This document shows, in pieces, positions 44,591 to 59,964 of a stretch of DNA of 64,000 nucleotides. This stretch comes from Stropharia rugosoannulata. Its lineage: Eukaryota; Basidiomycota; Agaricomycetes; Agaricales; Strophariaceae. Position numbers and translations under genes: made by a program. Location of the stretch: the NCBI GenBank assembly GCA_028532985.1, contig JANCIK010000006.1, positions 2,480,001-2,544,000 of the forward strand, read 5' to 3'. Below the pieces are notes generated by a model. That model did no database searches. It saw only the letters and a list, made by a program, of their open reading frames with translations, and was not told the origin of the DNA. Each line of letters starts with the position of its first letter. The stretch's first letter is position 1.

Positions 44591-46590
44591 CTACACCGTG
44601 TCCCTGCCAGCCAGCCCCGGCTGCGGCTGGTCCTCGTCACCACCGACAGGGATGGTAGATGCTGATTCGTACGCCTCTGACTTTGGCTGCATCTGGTGAC
44701 ACAGTCAATACTGGTCACTGCTGAAAGAGACACAACCCACCTCTGATGGGGTCGTGGTTGCAAAGTGGATTGGCTGTGTGTGGTTAGACGAGAGCGCGCC
44801 GAGGTCTCGCATCGCGCGGCGGCTGTTCAACCTGCGCGGCGGTTAGACAGGTAAATACGCTCAGAGTGGGCTGGGGGACTGACGTTGCGATGACAGTGTT
44901 CGAGTATACTGATAGGCAGCGCGCGGGTTACTACATCCATCAGCGCGTTTGAGGGTGCTTACCTTTGCTGACAACGACATGGATAGCCGTCCACGCCAGG
45001 TTCGTCGACTTTATTTCATACTGCATTTGGCAGGCGTCAGTAGTTAATTTGGCGCAGCGCGGCTCGAAGTACGCACAGCTATCAAATAGCAGAGCTGCAA
45101 GAAGCTGTGTGAGAATTGTAAGCGAATGTACCGGCCCTGTGGATGTGGAAGGAGCACTTGCGTTGTCAGTACGCCCCGCTCCATCGCAAACATCATCAGC
45201 CGGTTGATCATATGGTTCGTCCTGCAAGGAAAAAGTGTTAGAGGAGCTCGGTTTGCTCAGCAGCTATGGCCTTACTTTGGTAACGAAGACCGTTTCTGGT
45301 GCAGGTGGTAGCAGAGCCCGCCTGTGATCAGCGCGTCGACGATCGTTTCGAACACTTTGTTCGCTGGGACAATGTTCTAATGTGTACGTGTTAAATACCT
45401 GACATGGTGTAGCGTTCCGCAGGCTTGCCTTGAGTCTGTGCAGCTGTGGAGAGTTCCAAGTCTTCACTTCGAAGCTGAAAACGAAAGTTTGGTGGAAATA
45501 TACAGAGAGTGGGGAAGCTCGTACACAAATACTACCGTGGCTATCGAGCGCGGGTCAGCGAAATGTTGATGGAAAGTTGCCTTGTACATACCCAGAGAGG
45601 TGCCTTTTTTAAAAAAAATACAAATAAAAATCATCACATCTGTAAGTCTGGACATAAACTTTGCGACGTACCATATGCCGCCAGAATGAGTAAGATCTGT
45701 GGGTAAGAATTAGTTTCACAGGGTACACAGCTAAGCATACGACGCACCAGGAAGCCAACAAATATCCATTTTCGACCGCTCACTGTAAATGACTGACGTT
45801 AATACCCGGCTGGCATGCGTATTCTAGAAAGGACGTACATTCCCAGATTCGCATTGCAAAGTACCTTAGTTTTTAATTAGCAAACATTTTAGAGTTGTTC
45901 ACCGTTAAAGAACGTTTCTTACGCCTGCGTAAGGAACATGATCGTGTACTGCGATATTGTCAGGCGCTTGTAGTAAAGAGGCGCGCGCCCGTGCTTACCA
46001 CTATAACAGCCTCAGCCTAGTTCTTGGTCAGCGCGCGAAATGAGGTCAAAGTGTTTTAATACTCACTTGGACGCTCCTGAAAAATAGAGAACAGATTCAA
46101 TTGTCTGTATTGTGTAAGAAAAATCGTGCCGACCATATTTGTGTCTGGAGTTTGTCTAGGTTCCCGAAACTGACGATAAGATATTCATATATTGCATGAG
46201 TTTCGAAAACCGTTGCGATCGTCTCGAGGAGGCTTGACACCAATATTAACGGTATAGAATTATAGCTCACTGTTTACATACAGTAGCAAGGACACCTACA
46301 TCGAACTGATTAGAACCTCTGCGTAAAACTTTATAATAAGCTACTCACAAAAAACTTCAAGCCTCTCGAGTCCCTAGGGTATGTATTGAAGTAGAACATC
46401 GTCTGCGATACCAGGATCCCGTAAAATCTGCATTGACCCCACAGTCAACTTCTGATAGACTGGTGATAGATGCTGGTTACGCGTACATTGCCGCTGCGAT
46501 AACTCCAATCAAGAAAGCACCATACGTAGTGCCAAGGTTCACCGACGCTGGACGCGCAAAGGGGCCGGCGGTGCTGTTAGCACTGGACAT
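44591..46590 (-). CDS. DUF6534 multi-pass membrane protein
   Basis: Assembled from many short exons. Start MSSANSTAGPFARPASVNLG, first helix TTYGAFLIGVIAAAMYA, then AFYGILVSQTMFYFNTYPRD, ETIATVFETHAIYEYLIVSF, NLDKLQTQIWS, YFAMRIWE, VSGRKWIFVGFL, and the family signature ETIVDALITGGLCYHLHQKR followed by KTNRMINRLMMFAMERGVLT and VYSNTVIATLNSRRAMRDL. The hydrophilic tail ends LAGRDTV at 44591. This seven-helix family is specific to and expanded in basidiomycetes; its biochemical function is not known. Some inner joins (45800-46100) are uncertain. Confidence 0.78.
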
Positions 46591-47163
46591 AGTGTACGTT
46601 TCGAGGGCAACTCGAGCAACGCCGTCTAACCGCGGCGGGCGTTACTTATTAAGGCGCCTAGTTGAACACATTCGCCAATCGAAACGTGCGCCCCCAACAG
46701 ATTCCAGGGCTGCCGCTCATGGGATCGCCATCTACGCATATCAGAATTTTAGAGTTATTTGTATTTGCATCGTCTTGACTCTTAACGTGTGAAATGCGCC
46801 GCCTCAGCACTCAAACTTCGAAGCCTCCCATGGAAACTAGATAAGTTTGGGTTTCAGCACCCTAGGAATCAATGCCTCACCGTCGGGCGGAGTTGCATTC
46901 AGAGTTCCAGAAGGGTCCGATTGCACTGACATGGCGTTGACATTTCCTCTTGGACATGTCCCAGGAACATACTATAGCATACTATCTATATTTATCTGAA
47001 CTCAAATTTCTACATGGTATGGTTTAAACATAAAAATACGGGCTCAGTTTAAAACTTATATTTACAAAGGTTAAGTATATCATTTAAAACAGAAACAGCC
47101 AGTATGGTGGTACAAAATGCAAAGTACAGGCTACAAATTGGCTACAAATAAATAATTTTTAAG
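46591..47163. other. Intergenic, upstream of DUF6534 gene
   Basis: Promoter of the DUF6534 gene on one side and the 3' flank of the ligase gene on the other. I see no gene, repeat or RNA structure. Confidence 0.45.
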
Positions 47164-50100
47164 TTAATCATACCTCGCCAGCACTTGTGGTGAACGGCAG
47201 CCATAGACAAGTACTGGCAGTCTTCTAGTTGGCGGGGGGGTAGCAGCCTCCTTCGTCAGGAGCTCGTTGATATCCATCCAGTGAAATGCTGCGCTCGTAT
47301 CGCATTCGTCGATAATGATGACAGCCTTGTACACGTCTTCGCGCACCCCATCCCATTGTTCTAGCCACCCACTTCCGTACAGCATAGATCTCATCCCATG
47401 CACGGGACGCTCAACCAGCTTCTTGGACGCCCTAAACGACGCACAGCCCGACCCGCGCGGTAGGGCAAAGTGCACAAAGGTACTGTCTAGCTCTATGTCG
47501 GGAGGCGAAGCTGTCGCTACTGCGCTGGGCAATATACTTGCAGGGTCTGGTGAACTAGGCTCGGTCTTTGCTCTTTTCGCCGGACGATCAGCTGCTTGCG
47601 ATCCTGGATCTTCGGAGCGGCGCTTCAACTGCTTGGTTGGAGGTACAAGTGGGCTCGAAGGAGGAGGCGTGAGTGGCATGCTAGGATTCGATTGCATTGC
47701 GTAGTTCAATTTATCCAAATTTTGCGTCAACAACGCTCGCTTCAGAGATTGAGGAGCACTGGTAGCTTCAGAAGCAATAGATGGGGGACGAGGGATGGAT
47801 AATGTGATTTCTGGATCAGCAGAACTAGCAAAGCTCGGATTGAGAGTCTGGTCCGCATCTCCCACTACTATATTGGTTTTCGATAACAAAGGGCATGCAA
47901 GCGATTGGCTGGGTGCAGGGTCCGCTGTCGGTTGTAGGCTTGAATCAACGGGAAATTCCGAAATGATTTGCAGTGAGCTTGAATCACAAAGAGCTTTCCC
48001 TTCAGATGTTGCCAGTTCGTTATACGCACAAAGCAGTCTTTGTTTAAACTGAGTTTCTGACTTGACGCTTGGCAACAAAGGTTGCCCAAACATAGCTCTT
48101 CCCTCATTATCCATTTCTATTGCCCGAGAATCACGCCCAACAGACGCTCTTGCAATGTCATCCAGTTCATCACACGAAAGGCCTTCACGCCAACTACGCT
48201 CTATAGGCCTGTAGATCTTGCTTATGCGAGGAAAGCGCAACTCATAGTACTTATTCCACATAAGTTTTGATAGCATAAGACGGTTAAGTTGACCCACCCG
48301 ACTATAAGCAGTCTTGGTGAAGCCAGCACCAAAGAGCTCCACAAGAAGTGGTTCACACAGAACTACTGTTGGTTCCATTGCTTTGGGAAGGTTATCAATC
48401 CATAAGTTATTTGTCCTCGCGTCGATCTATAAATTCTAAAGCTTGTAGCAGAAACACGGCTACAATAGGACGAGATAACATACCTGTTTTTGGTATTCTG
48501 CGAAAGAAATGCTTGAGCTCTTAATCCTGAAGTTGAGGCCCTCGAGTTGCCTACGATCTAAGCCATAGCCCACCGTAAAGTATGATCCAAAAGATGGCTT
48601 ATTCGTGCCCTATCTTGTTATGAGCATACACTAAAATATGTATCCGTACGACGTACCTGGTTTATCTCGTTCTTGTTTTCCAAAGCAGCGACCAGAAATG
48701 TTGTATATGTACTCGGAGGGACTGAATGGTATTGATAAGATTCATGACACAGATAAACTACAGGACTTACCTCTTAGACTCCGGCCCCGAATTTTCTCCC
48801 AGCTCGCGCCAACAACAGCCATATCCACAGTATCCCCATGTCCTGGTATGTAGTCCTTTTTAAGCTTTACCCAAGGAAGATTGTAGTCATTGTAAAATGA
48901 CTCCGATGCTTTGAGAACCATGCCTTCTTCATGGGAAGCAATGTGTCGAGAAAATATCCATCTCAGAGCATATTCTGCTGCAGTGTTATCGGATAGAGGA
49001 ATAAGCCAGCGCGACGCCAAGATAGCACTACCCGGAGACACATGGATGAGAGATTCCAGGAGCTCGCGACGCTCACTATAAGGGCGGCCCATATGGGATT
49101 CCGAGTCGAGGTAAAGTACATCGAAAAATACGACTCCCAGGGCGACGGATTCGTTAAATCCCTCGTTCGCAGACTCATCGCTGACCAGAACTAGGATCAG
49201 GCGATGTCCCGGGGATGTTTGTTTGATTGCCAACACTCACCCATCTTCGTCATGATCTTGAGTTGAGACATCGCCTTTAGTACGTATACACGAAGAGTGC
49301 CGCGCTCGTTCTCCCTCGGCTGTAGCCCCAATGAGTCGAGAAATGTGGTAGAATTCTACACAACATTATTTGGGTGATCAAAACTTCAAGATTGCGGATC
49401 ACACCTGCTACTTTGTCACCACTGAATGCAACCATTTCAGCATCGAGAATAACGTTTTCCTTAAAGGCCGGTTTACGTCCCACTTTCCCAAACGATTTGC
49501 TGGACAGGCCGAGAGCCTGGAGAATAATTCTATGAATGCCTGCTCGATCTCTCGTAGAATCGCGCCTGCTTTTGCTAAAGATAGTGATTTCGGGCGTCCC
49601 ATCCGCTCCAATACGGACGTGAATTTGGGCACGCTCGCCGTCATACTTGGTTTCCGCCCAGATCCAATCCGCTGAGGAGAGCATATTAAGCGCGTGGCTA
49701 ACGTTTTGGCCTTTCTCTGACTTTGGAACCTTCAAAGAAAGAAGATGAGTTGGAAAATCGTGCAATTCAGGCGCATTCGTACAGCTATAGGATGTCCGTA
49801 TGCCGGCTTTACATCGCGTTGTGTATTTTCGGGATTGTCGGCAAATGCTGCGGCTTCGTCCAGAGAAGTGCATACACGGTAATATCGAGTGAGACGTCTA
49901 CTAGGATCCCAAGCGTTCATTGCGTGCTCCTTGATTAGCATTTTTACTGAAGCTGTATTAAAGTTGATAAGAGCGGTCGTGTAATGAAATTCTGTAAGTG
50001 GATAGAGTAATGGGCGCAGATCCTTTAGAATGATCTGTGCCATCACAGCAGCGTCCAACGGCGCAAGAGGGCGAAACAACTTCCGTATGATGTCCTTCGC

Positions 50101-50668
50101 AGCAGTGTTTTTGAGGTCCCCTCTTTTGTTCTTGATGAACGAGTTGGAGTACTTTGAGAGTGCTGCTAATTGGTCAAGAAGCTCAGAGACTTGTCCAATA
50201 GATATTGAGCTTTCGTAACCGCCTTCGTACTAAGGTCACGTCACCATGTAATTCAACAAGAGACTGTAGTAGTAAGTGTCTTACAGGACATGTACGTTGC
50301 AAAGCGTGCTTTAACTCATCGCCCAGACAGCCCGAACTTTCTTCGTGCCTCCAACCATCAAGCCGGTCAATGCCCCAGCCGTAGCAGTCAGCCAGAAGTT
50401 TTGTTAACCGCGCTTCTTGTATGTTGTACTTGCGCATCCAGTCTTCCTCAGGAAAGAGCAACCGGAAACATATTGCGGTCGTCCCAGGAGGCACGGGCGT
50501 AAACCTCCGTCGAAGTTCGTTCACCCACATGTTAAAAACCGTCAGAGCTGGATATTCCGGACCAGTTGTCCCCCCTTTCTTTGCATAGCGCGCCCAAGCA
50601 CCCGCTTTAATAGAGACAGGCTTAAGTGTGCCAATCTCGCGTACAAGGGAAACAAAGCTGATCATCAT
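47164..50668 (-). CDS. ATP-dependent DNA ligase, LIG4-like
   Basis: Start MMISFVSLVREIGTLKPVSI. The N-terminal DNA-binding domain includes TAICFRLLFPEEDWMRKYNI and QEARLTKLLADCYGWGIDRL. The nucleotidyltransferase domain has motif I TKYDGERAQIHV with the lysine that takes AMP, then TIFSKSRRDSTRDRAGIH, VILDAEMVAFSGD, VVFFDVLYLDSES, EEGMVLKASESFYN and WVKLKKDYIPG (motifs IIIa-V). A segment RFPRISKIYRPIERSWREGL ends the OB fold. Beyond that the chain carries a long Pro/Ser/Lys linker and a C-terminal part (TFVHFALPRGSG...VYKAVIIIDECD) in which I cannot identify the tandem BRCT domains of true LIG4. It seals nicks with ATP in the nucleus; whether it is the end-joining ligase is uncertain. Confidence 0.83.
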
Positions 50669-51247
50669 TCATCAGTATTTGAGCGCGAGCGATGCTGGGG
50701 ACGTACAAGGAGAATGGTACTCCCACCGCTCCAGGCGGATCCGAAGGTGAGTCGAGCATGCAGTCAGTGGGAAAGAGGATGCCGCACGTTCAGCTTCGCG
50801 TCGCGCTCGGTCACAATAAATAAATCAGCACACGACATCCCGTGACTTAAGGGTGACTTCCCGTTTCTTGGTGCATCGTCCCCACCGTGTTCCCCGTCAC
50901 GTCATTTGTACGTCAACGTTTCAACCATCGAGACTGAACATCATTATCGGCACCGTTCGAGATTTTTCCACACCCCGGACGCCGCTTTGGTATATACTTT
51001 AAGTAATGGGCGCGACCTGACGGGAGATATATACAGATAAGGTGGATAGCATTGGAAAGGAGACATTTATGTCAGATAGGGAATATTAGTCGTAAATAAA
51101 CTTCGGAGGAACGAGTGACTGGGAAATTGTAATAATCCACATGAAACCCAAGGGCAAATAAAACACGGTGAAGAAGAAAGTAAATTCTGAATAGAAAGTC
51201 ATAATAATGAACGGCGAAGGAGTGATCCACAGTGACTTAAATATTGC
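50669..51247. other. Intergenic
   Basis: Lies between the start of the ligase gene and the 3' end of the kinase gene. No gene, repeat or RNA feature is visible. Confidence 0.45.
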
Positions 51248-53068
<1,821 letters not shown>

Positions 53069-53179
53069 GGCTGGTCGTTAGGGTATATAAGGAGAGAAAG
53101 TGTGGGGGAAGGAGAGAAGCGCTGTCACGCTCCTGTCACGCACCTACTAATTGCCTGCTAACGCAGAGTGTGACCACAC

Positions 53180-53891
53180 ATGTCTCCCCGTCCCGACTTC
53201 CTGCGCCCGCTCGTCCTCTCCGGGCCCTCGGGCGTCGGCAAGAGCACCCTGCTCCAGCGCCTCTTCGCAGAGTTCCCCGACAAGTTCGGCTTCAGTGTCT
53301 CCCGTACGTCCTCTTTGTCGCGCTAGGCTACCCGCTGATCCCGTCCAGACACGACCCGCAACCCGCGCGCCGGCGAGGTCGACGGCAAGCACTACCACTT
53401 CGTCTCCACCCAGCGCTTTAAGGATCTCATCCAGGACGGCGCATTTATCGAGCACGCCGAGTTCTCTGGAAACCACTACGGCACCAGCTTCGAAACTGTC
53501 CGGCAGGTCCATGAACAGGGACGCAGGTGTATACTCGACATTGAGGCGCAGGTACGCGCGCCGTTGCATGTGTGATTTATCCAGATGCTTATCCGTACTA
53601 CAGGGCGTTCGCCAAATAAAAAACACGAATTTGAACCCTGTTTATCTGTTCATATCCCCGCCGTCGCTGACAGTTCTGCGCAGCCGTCTGCAAGGACGGG
53701 GCACCGAGACGGAGGCGTCGGTCCAGAAGCGCCTCGCAACAGCACTTGCTGAGATTGCATATGCCAAGGAGCCCAACGCGCACGATCTCGTCATCGTGAA
53801 CGACGATCTCGACCGGGCTTATGCAGTGTTTAAAAAAGTAGCCCAAGGGGAAGCGATTGAGTCGGAGCCTTTACCGGCCTTTGATGATTAG
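53180..53891 (+). CDS. GUK1: Guanylate kinase
   Basis: Three exons. The start [20 protein letters not shown] holds the P-loop [10 protein letters not shown]; then [20 protein letters not shown] with the GMP-binding Arg and Tyr, [60 protein letters not shown] with the lid, and [12 protein letters not shown] near the end. Full length for the family (about 197 residues). It makes GDP from GMP and ATP in the cytosol, an essential step in guanine nucleotide supply. Confidence 0.95.
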
Positions 53892-53960
53892 TGTACATAC
53901 TTCCAAAAATAAATAAAAGTTGAAATTGAAATTGAAAATCAATTCTTATCCCGAACTACC

Positions 53961-56900
53961 ATGAAGTGTCGCAGCGTCGAGGGATGGCGCGTCGTGTCTA
54001 CACAGAGGGACTTTGACATCACGCCCTGCTTCGAGGATGGCATTCTCCTCCCCGCCATACTTGCCGCCGCCGTCGTCTCGTCTGTCTCAAAAGCACTGAG
54101 TCTTTCCCTACGTCCGTCTCTCTCCCTGTCAGCTAGAAGTGCTCTCTGCCTTCGTTCAAAAATCGTACGTATCTCCCGTTTCTTTGTATTCCACGTCATA
54201 ATGCTCTCTACAGGCTTTACTTACCATATCAACCGTCGCCAGCTCCACCAACCTCGTTCTCGTTCTGCTATCTCGTCAGAACGTGCCTGTGCTCTTATCT
54301 TACATACTCGAACCTATTGCTCTCATATCGGTCACCTTCTTCACTTACTTCAATCACACTCGCACTCGATCTGCTTCAACTATTCTTCTCATCTTCTGGC
54401 CCCTGTATCTCGTCGCGTCCGCAGTTTGGACGCGCACAATCGTGTCCATTGGCGCTCACCTTTTTTTATCTGTCCTTGCTCTACGATGGCTTGCTGTCGG
54501 CATCGGCGCTGTCAGCTATGCGACAGAGAGCCTAGGGTCGCAGATGGGCATTTACCTCTCTGACAAACCCGGGCAGGAAAATCCGGTGCTCACGGCCAAT
54601 GTTTACAGCATCTGGGTAAGATAACCGTTTCCCATAATAGCATATATGCGCTTACACTGTCCAAATCAAGACATTTTCGTGGATGACGCCGCTCATGAAG
54701 AAGGGCGCATCTGCGTTCATTACAGAAGACGATCTTTTTCCCCTCGTCCCTTCGGATGAGTCTGTGAATCTGGGGAATGACCTCAAGCAGGCGATGGAGA
54801 AACAGTAAGTCACGTCATTTCCTTTGCATACCGTAAACTCACCACACACTCAGCACTCTATGGAAGGCTCTATTTATTGCCTACGGAGGGCCATATGCCG
54901 TCGCAGCCGGTTTGAAGGTCTTACAGGACCTTCTTGCCTTCTTACAGCCCCAACTGTTACGCTTGCTCCTTGCGTATATTTCCTACTACCAAGAAACACG
55001 CTTCGATGAGGATAATCGTCCCAGTAATCTGGAGGGATTCGCTATAGCTGTTGCCATGTTCGTGGCGTCTGTTGTGCAGACAATTGCCCTCAACCAGGTA
55101 TGCTGATTCTCGGCTTGATTGCGCATTAGTACTAAATGTTCGTTTCAGTATTTTCAGAGAACATTTGAAACTGGGTGCGGGTGCTCTCTTTGCCTTCTTG
55201 TTTTATCACTAACTAGGCACTGTAGCATGCGCGTCCGTGCCGGCTTGGTAACTGCTATTTACACCAAAGCGCTCGTCTTATCAAACGACGAACGCTCACG
55301 CGCATCAGGGGACATTGTTAATCTTATGTCTGTTGATGCTACTCGGCTGCAAGACCTTTGTACATATGGGTTGATCGCCATTTCTGGTCCACTGCAGGTA
55401 CGATTTCAGACCCAGTGCTTTTCTTCCAACGCTCATCTTCGGCTCTAGATAACTCTGGCGTTTGTCTCTCTGTACAGTCTTCTAGGTTGGGCAGCATTTG
55501 TTGGCGTCGCCATCATGATTATATCAATCCCGCTAAATACTTGTGAGAGTTTAATACTCAAAACTCGGATCATTCATTGAATATCTTTCTCTTCAAGTTA
55601 TTGCCCGCATTCTCAAGCGTATGCAAGAGCAACAAATGAAAAACCGAGATAAACGCACCAGGCTCATGAGCGAACTTTTGGCCAATATTAAAAGGTACTT
55701 GAATTACAGCTCGATGACTACAATTCTAACACTGCGCGACAGTATCAAATTATATGCATGGGAAAATAGTTTCATCCAGAAGATTCTAGACGTTCGTAAC
55801 AATCAAGAACTGAAGATGTTGAAGAAGATAGGCATCGTTACAGTTAGTCTTCGTATCCCTGTAGTAGTGCATCGTTGACGCAATACGTCTAGTCTTGGAA
55901 CATGGCTCTTTGGAGTGGAATTCCATTGCTCGTCGCATTCAGTTCGTTCGCCACTGCAGCAGTCACTTCCTCAAAGCCCTTGACTTCAGACATCATATTC
56001 CCTGCCATTTCATTGTTTATGTTGTTGCAGTTCCCATTAGCTATGGTAAGTCCTATCAGTTTCTTGATTGTTTTGCTATGAACTGACGTTATCACAGTTC
56101 AGCCAAGTAACTTCGAACATCATTGAAGCTATTGTCTCTGTTCAGCGTCTCTCGTCATTCCTTACTGCCGACGAACTTCAACCAGATGCTCGACAACTGA
56201 TTGATAAAACTGATCTACAACTTGGAGACGAGGTAATTCGTCTGTTGTTACGTTCATACCAAAGCTGACCTTGGATTAGGTATTGCATATCAAAGATGCT
56301 GATTTTGCCTGGTCGAAATCTGCTGCAGAGCCGACTCTGGAGGGAATACATTTGACCGTCAAGAAGGGCGAACTGGTCGGAATTCTTGGACGTGTTGGCG
56401 CGGGCAAGGTATGTGTAGATCTCAACCCCAGACTACTTACTCATGAAATTATCTAGACTAGTTTACTATCAGCTATCATTGGTGAAATGACCCGCAGGGA
56501 TGGTGAAGTCGTTGTAAGTGGGACTATTGCTTACGCTCCGCAAAATCCATGGTAAGAGTGCGCCTTTTTAGGCGAGTTCTTGTTTGATTGACCTTTTCTG
56601 TGTAGGATTCTGTCGGCGACACTTCGTGAAAACATTCTCTTTTCACATGAGTATGATGAGAGCTTTTACAACCTTGTAGTTGAAGGTATATTTCCGATCG
56701 CGCGTGGTGCTTACATGTAGTAATATCAAATAGGTTGCGCTCTCTCTCAGGACCTAGCACTCCTTCCGAACGGAGACTTGACAGAGGTTGGAGAGAAGGG
56801 AATTACGGTATTTATTTTTCATCACAGCTAATTGCAAATGACTAAGCCACTTGCTCCAGCTGAGTGGAGGACAACGAGCTCGCGTTGCTCTGGCTAGAGC

Positions 56901-59900
56901 CGTATATGCACGGGCAGACTTGTACGTAGAGCCTTTTATCTTTGTTAACTTGTTTTTCTTACATCGACTTCAAGGACATTGCTGGATGACTGTCTAGCCG
57001 CTGTTGATAGCCATGTTGCTCGCCACGTCTTCGGTAAGTGAACTTATCTGTTGAGTGATTTGCTTTGTTAACTCCATCCCGCAGATAATATCATTGGACC
57101 AAATGGGCTATTGGCAACCAAGGCCCGTATCCTTGTCACAAACAGTATAGCCTTCATCTCCCAATTTGATGCATTGGTTTTTATCCGTCGCGGTATTATA
57201 CTTGAACAAGGTAGCTATCTTTCACTTCTTGCAAATCCAAACAGCGAGATCGCAAAGCTTGTGTACGTGTATCACTCAATTATTTAAGCAACATTACTAA
57301 CTTGACGTGTAATTAGTAAAGGTCACGGTACGAGCAGCAGCAGCTCTGGTACTTCAACGCCGTTTGCAGTGACGAGTGGTTCAATCACACCGAAGAGTGA
57401 GGGGGAGTTGAGAGACGCCGTCAAGGAAGAGGTTTATGCTGCTACACTAACGGAGAAACTGCGTCGTACATCGAGCTTTCAGAAGGCGCGTAAAGTCACA
57501 GAGGTCGCGACACACAAACCATCTGGCGGGCTGTCCAAAGAACATCGGGAACAGGGCCAGGTGAAGATTGAAGTGTATAAGCAATATGTCCAGGCTGCGT
57601 CCAAGGCCGGCTTTGCATTCTTTCTCTTTGCAACGGTCTCTCAGCAAGCAGCATCTGTACTTGCCACTCTCACTCTTCGCTACTTGGGCGAACACAATCG
57701 TGAAACGGGCAACAATTCTGGCATGTTCAACTACCTCTTGGTATACGGCTGCTTCTCTCTCTCTTCCAGTCTCCTGGGGGCAATATCAGCAGTCACTATG
57801 TGGGTATACTGTGCACTACGAAGTTCTAGATACCTGCATGATTCGGTGCGTTCTTTAACTCGTCGTTCCAGTATCACTCCGTTTAACGTTGTGCCAGATG
57901 TTGTATGCTTTAATGAAAGCACCTCTAAGCTTTTTTGAGCTTACTCCTACCGGTCGGTATGTATTAAGCCATTCCTAGGTTATCTTTTCAAGCAAGCTAA
58001 TGTAATCCAGTATCCTGAATCTGTTTTCGCGTGACATATACGTGGTCGATCAAATTCTTGCCCGGGTCATTCAAGGTCTCTGCCGCACACTTGCTATTTG
58101 TCTGTTCATTGTTGTGGTTATTGGTACAAGTTTCCCTCCATTCCTTCTTGCCCTTATTCCCCTTGGGTGGTTTTACCTGCGAGTAATGAAGTATGTCATT
58201 TTTTGTTGAACCGCTATCATGCATCTAACATTTTATAGATACTATCTTGCTACTTCCCGTGAACTGAAGCGTCTGGATGCTGTAACACGCTCTCCTATAT
58301 TTGCATGGTTTTCAGAATCTCTCGCAGGTCTGTCTACTATACGTGCTTTCAGGCAACAATCCACCTTTGTCGCTGCAAATCAAAAGCGGATCGATCATAA
58401 TCAGGTTTGCTATCTTCCTAGCATATCAGTCAATCGATGGTTATCTGTCCGTTTGGAATTTGTGGGTGCTATGATAATCCTTACCGTGGCATTTTTGGCA
58501 ATGTCTGCCTTGATTACAACCGGTGTCGACGCTGGCCTTGTGGGTTTAGTACTATCATATGCTTTGAATACAACCTCATCTCTGGTAAGTGATATGTTAC
58601 TTGATCCTTTATCTAGCTTATGAAATACCTGTTTATAGAACTGGGTTGTTCGTTCTGCAAGTGAAGTTGAGCAAAACATTGTCAGTGTTGAGCGGATACT
58701 TCACCAAACTGCAGTGGAGCCTGAGGCACCTCAAGCTATGCCACAGAACAAACTAGCTGGGACTTGGCCTGTGAAAGGGGCTATTGAATTCCGGTATGCT
58801 CACAATTAGATTTGTATTTTTGCTTTTTAACATAACTTACAGGGACTACTGTACTCGATATCGGCCTGGTCTTGATCTGGTGTTAAAGGATATATCACTT
58901 CTTATAGTAAGTATTAAGTTACATTTATCTGAAAAGATTTAAATACTCTATTTCTAAAGGAACCCGGAAAAAAAATAGGCATATGTGGTAGAACCGGAGC
59001 AGGAAAATCATCAGTATGTTATTACTATTTCATCTTTTTAATATATCTAATATGAGTGCTAGTTGCTACTTGCCCTTTTCCGTATTATAGAACCAGTATC
59101 TGGAACCATTTTAATTGATTCAATAGATATAACCGAAGTGGGTTTGCATGATTGTAAGTTTGCAAGTTTGCTTTACAATAGACTTACTTTATACTGATAT
59201 GAAAACTAGTAAGATCTGGTTTATCCATTGTTCCCCAGTCACCAGATCTTTTTGAAGGAACATTAAGAGAAAATATTGATCCAATTGGGCAATATTCAGA
59301 CATAGATATCTGGAGTGCATTGAAACAAGTAAGTTACAAAAATTACTTGAACTTTAAATAATCACTAATAAATTTATAGGCACATTTAAAAGAATATATT
59401 GAAGGATTACCACAAAAACTTGATACACCTGTTCGTGAAGGAGGTTCATCTTTATCTAGTGGTCAAAAGCAATTGCTTTGCTTTGCTAGAGCACTTCTAC
59501 GCCAGGTACTTATTTCTTTTATCTTTATTGACACGTATTTAATTATTCCCAGTCCAAAATTCTTGTTCTTGATGAAGGTATGTTTTAAAAATTTATCCTA
59601 TTCAAAATATTTATGAATTATTGTTTAGCTACATCTGCTGTTGATCTTGATACAGATCAAGCTATTCAAGAAATAATCCGTGGTTCAGCTTTTGAAAATG
59701 TCACAATTTTGACTATTGCGTAAGAGTTTATATTACTTAAATTTTAATATTTTCTAATTACTTTACAGACACCGCTTAAATACTATTCTTGAATCTGATC
59801 AAGTTATAGTAATGGATGCTGGGACAGTAAGTCATTTACTTATATATATAATTTATTGATATATATTATATTTGTAGGTTGTAGAGTTCAATACACCAAA

Positions 59901-59964
59901 AATTCTTTTAGCCACTACTACATCAGTTTTTTATTCACTAGCTAAAGAAGCAGGATTAGTTTAG
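53961..59964 (+). CDS. ABC transporter, MRP/ABCC subfamily
   Basis: A long-form MRP with more than twenty introns. The N-terminal TMD0-like part begins near [19 protein letters not shown] and includes [21 protein letters not shown]1 has [27 protein letters not shown] and [20 protein letters not shown]1 has [45 protein letters not shown] and [21 protein letters not shown]2 follows from about 57600. NBD2 has [67 protein letters not shown] and [12 protein letters not shown]. It exports organic anions or glutathione conjugates from cytosol to vacuole or outside. The last 1.1 kb is much more AT-rich than the rest but remains fully coding. Confidence 0.92.
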
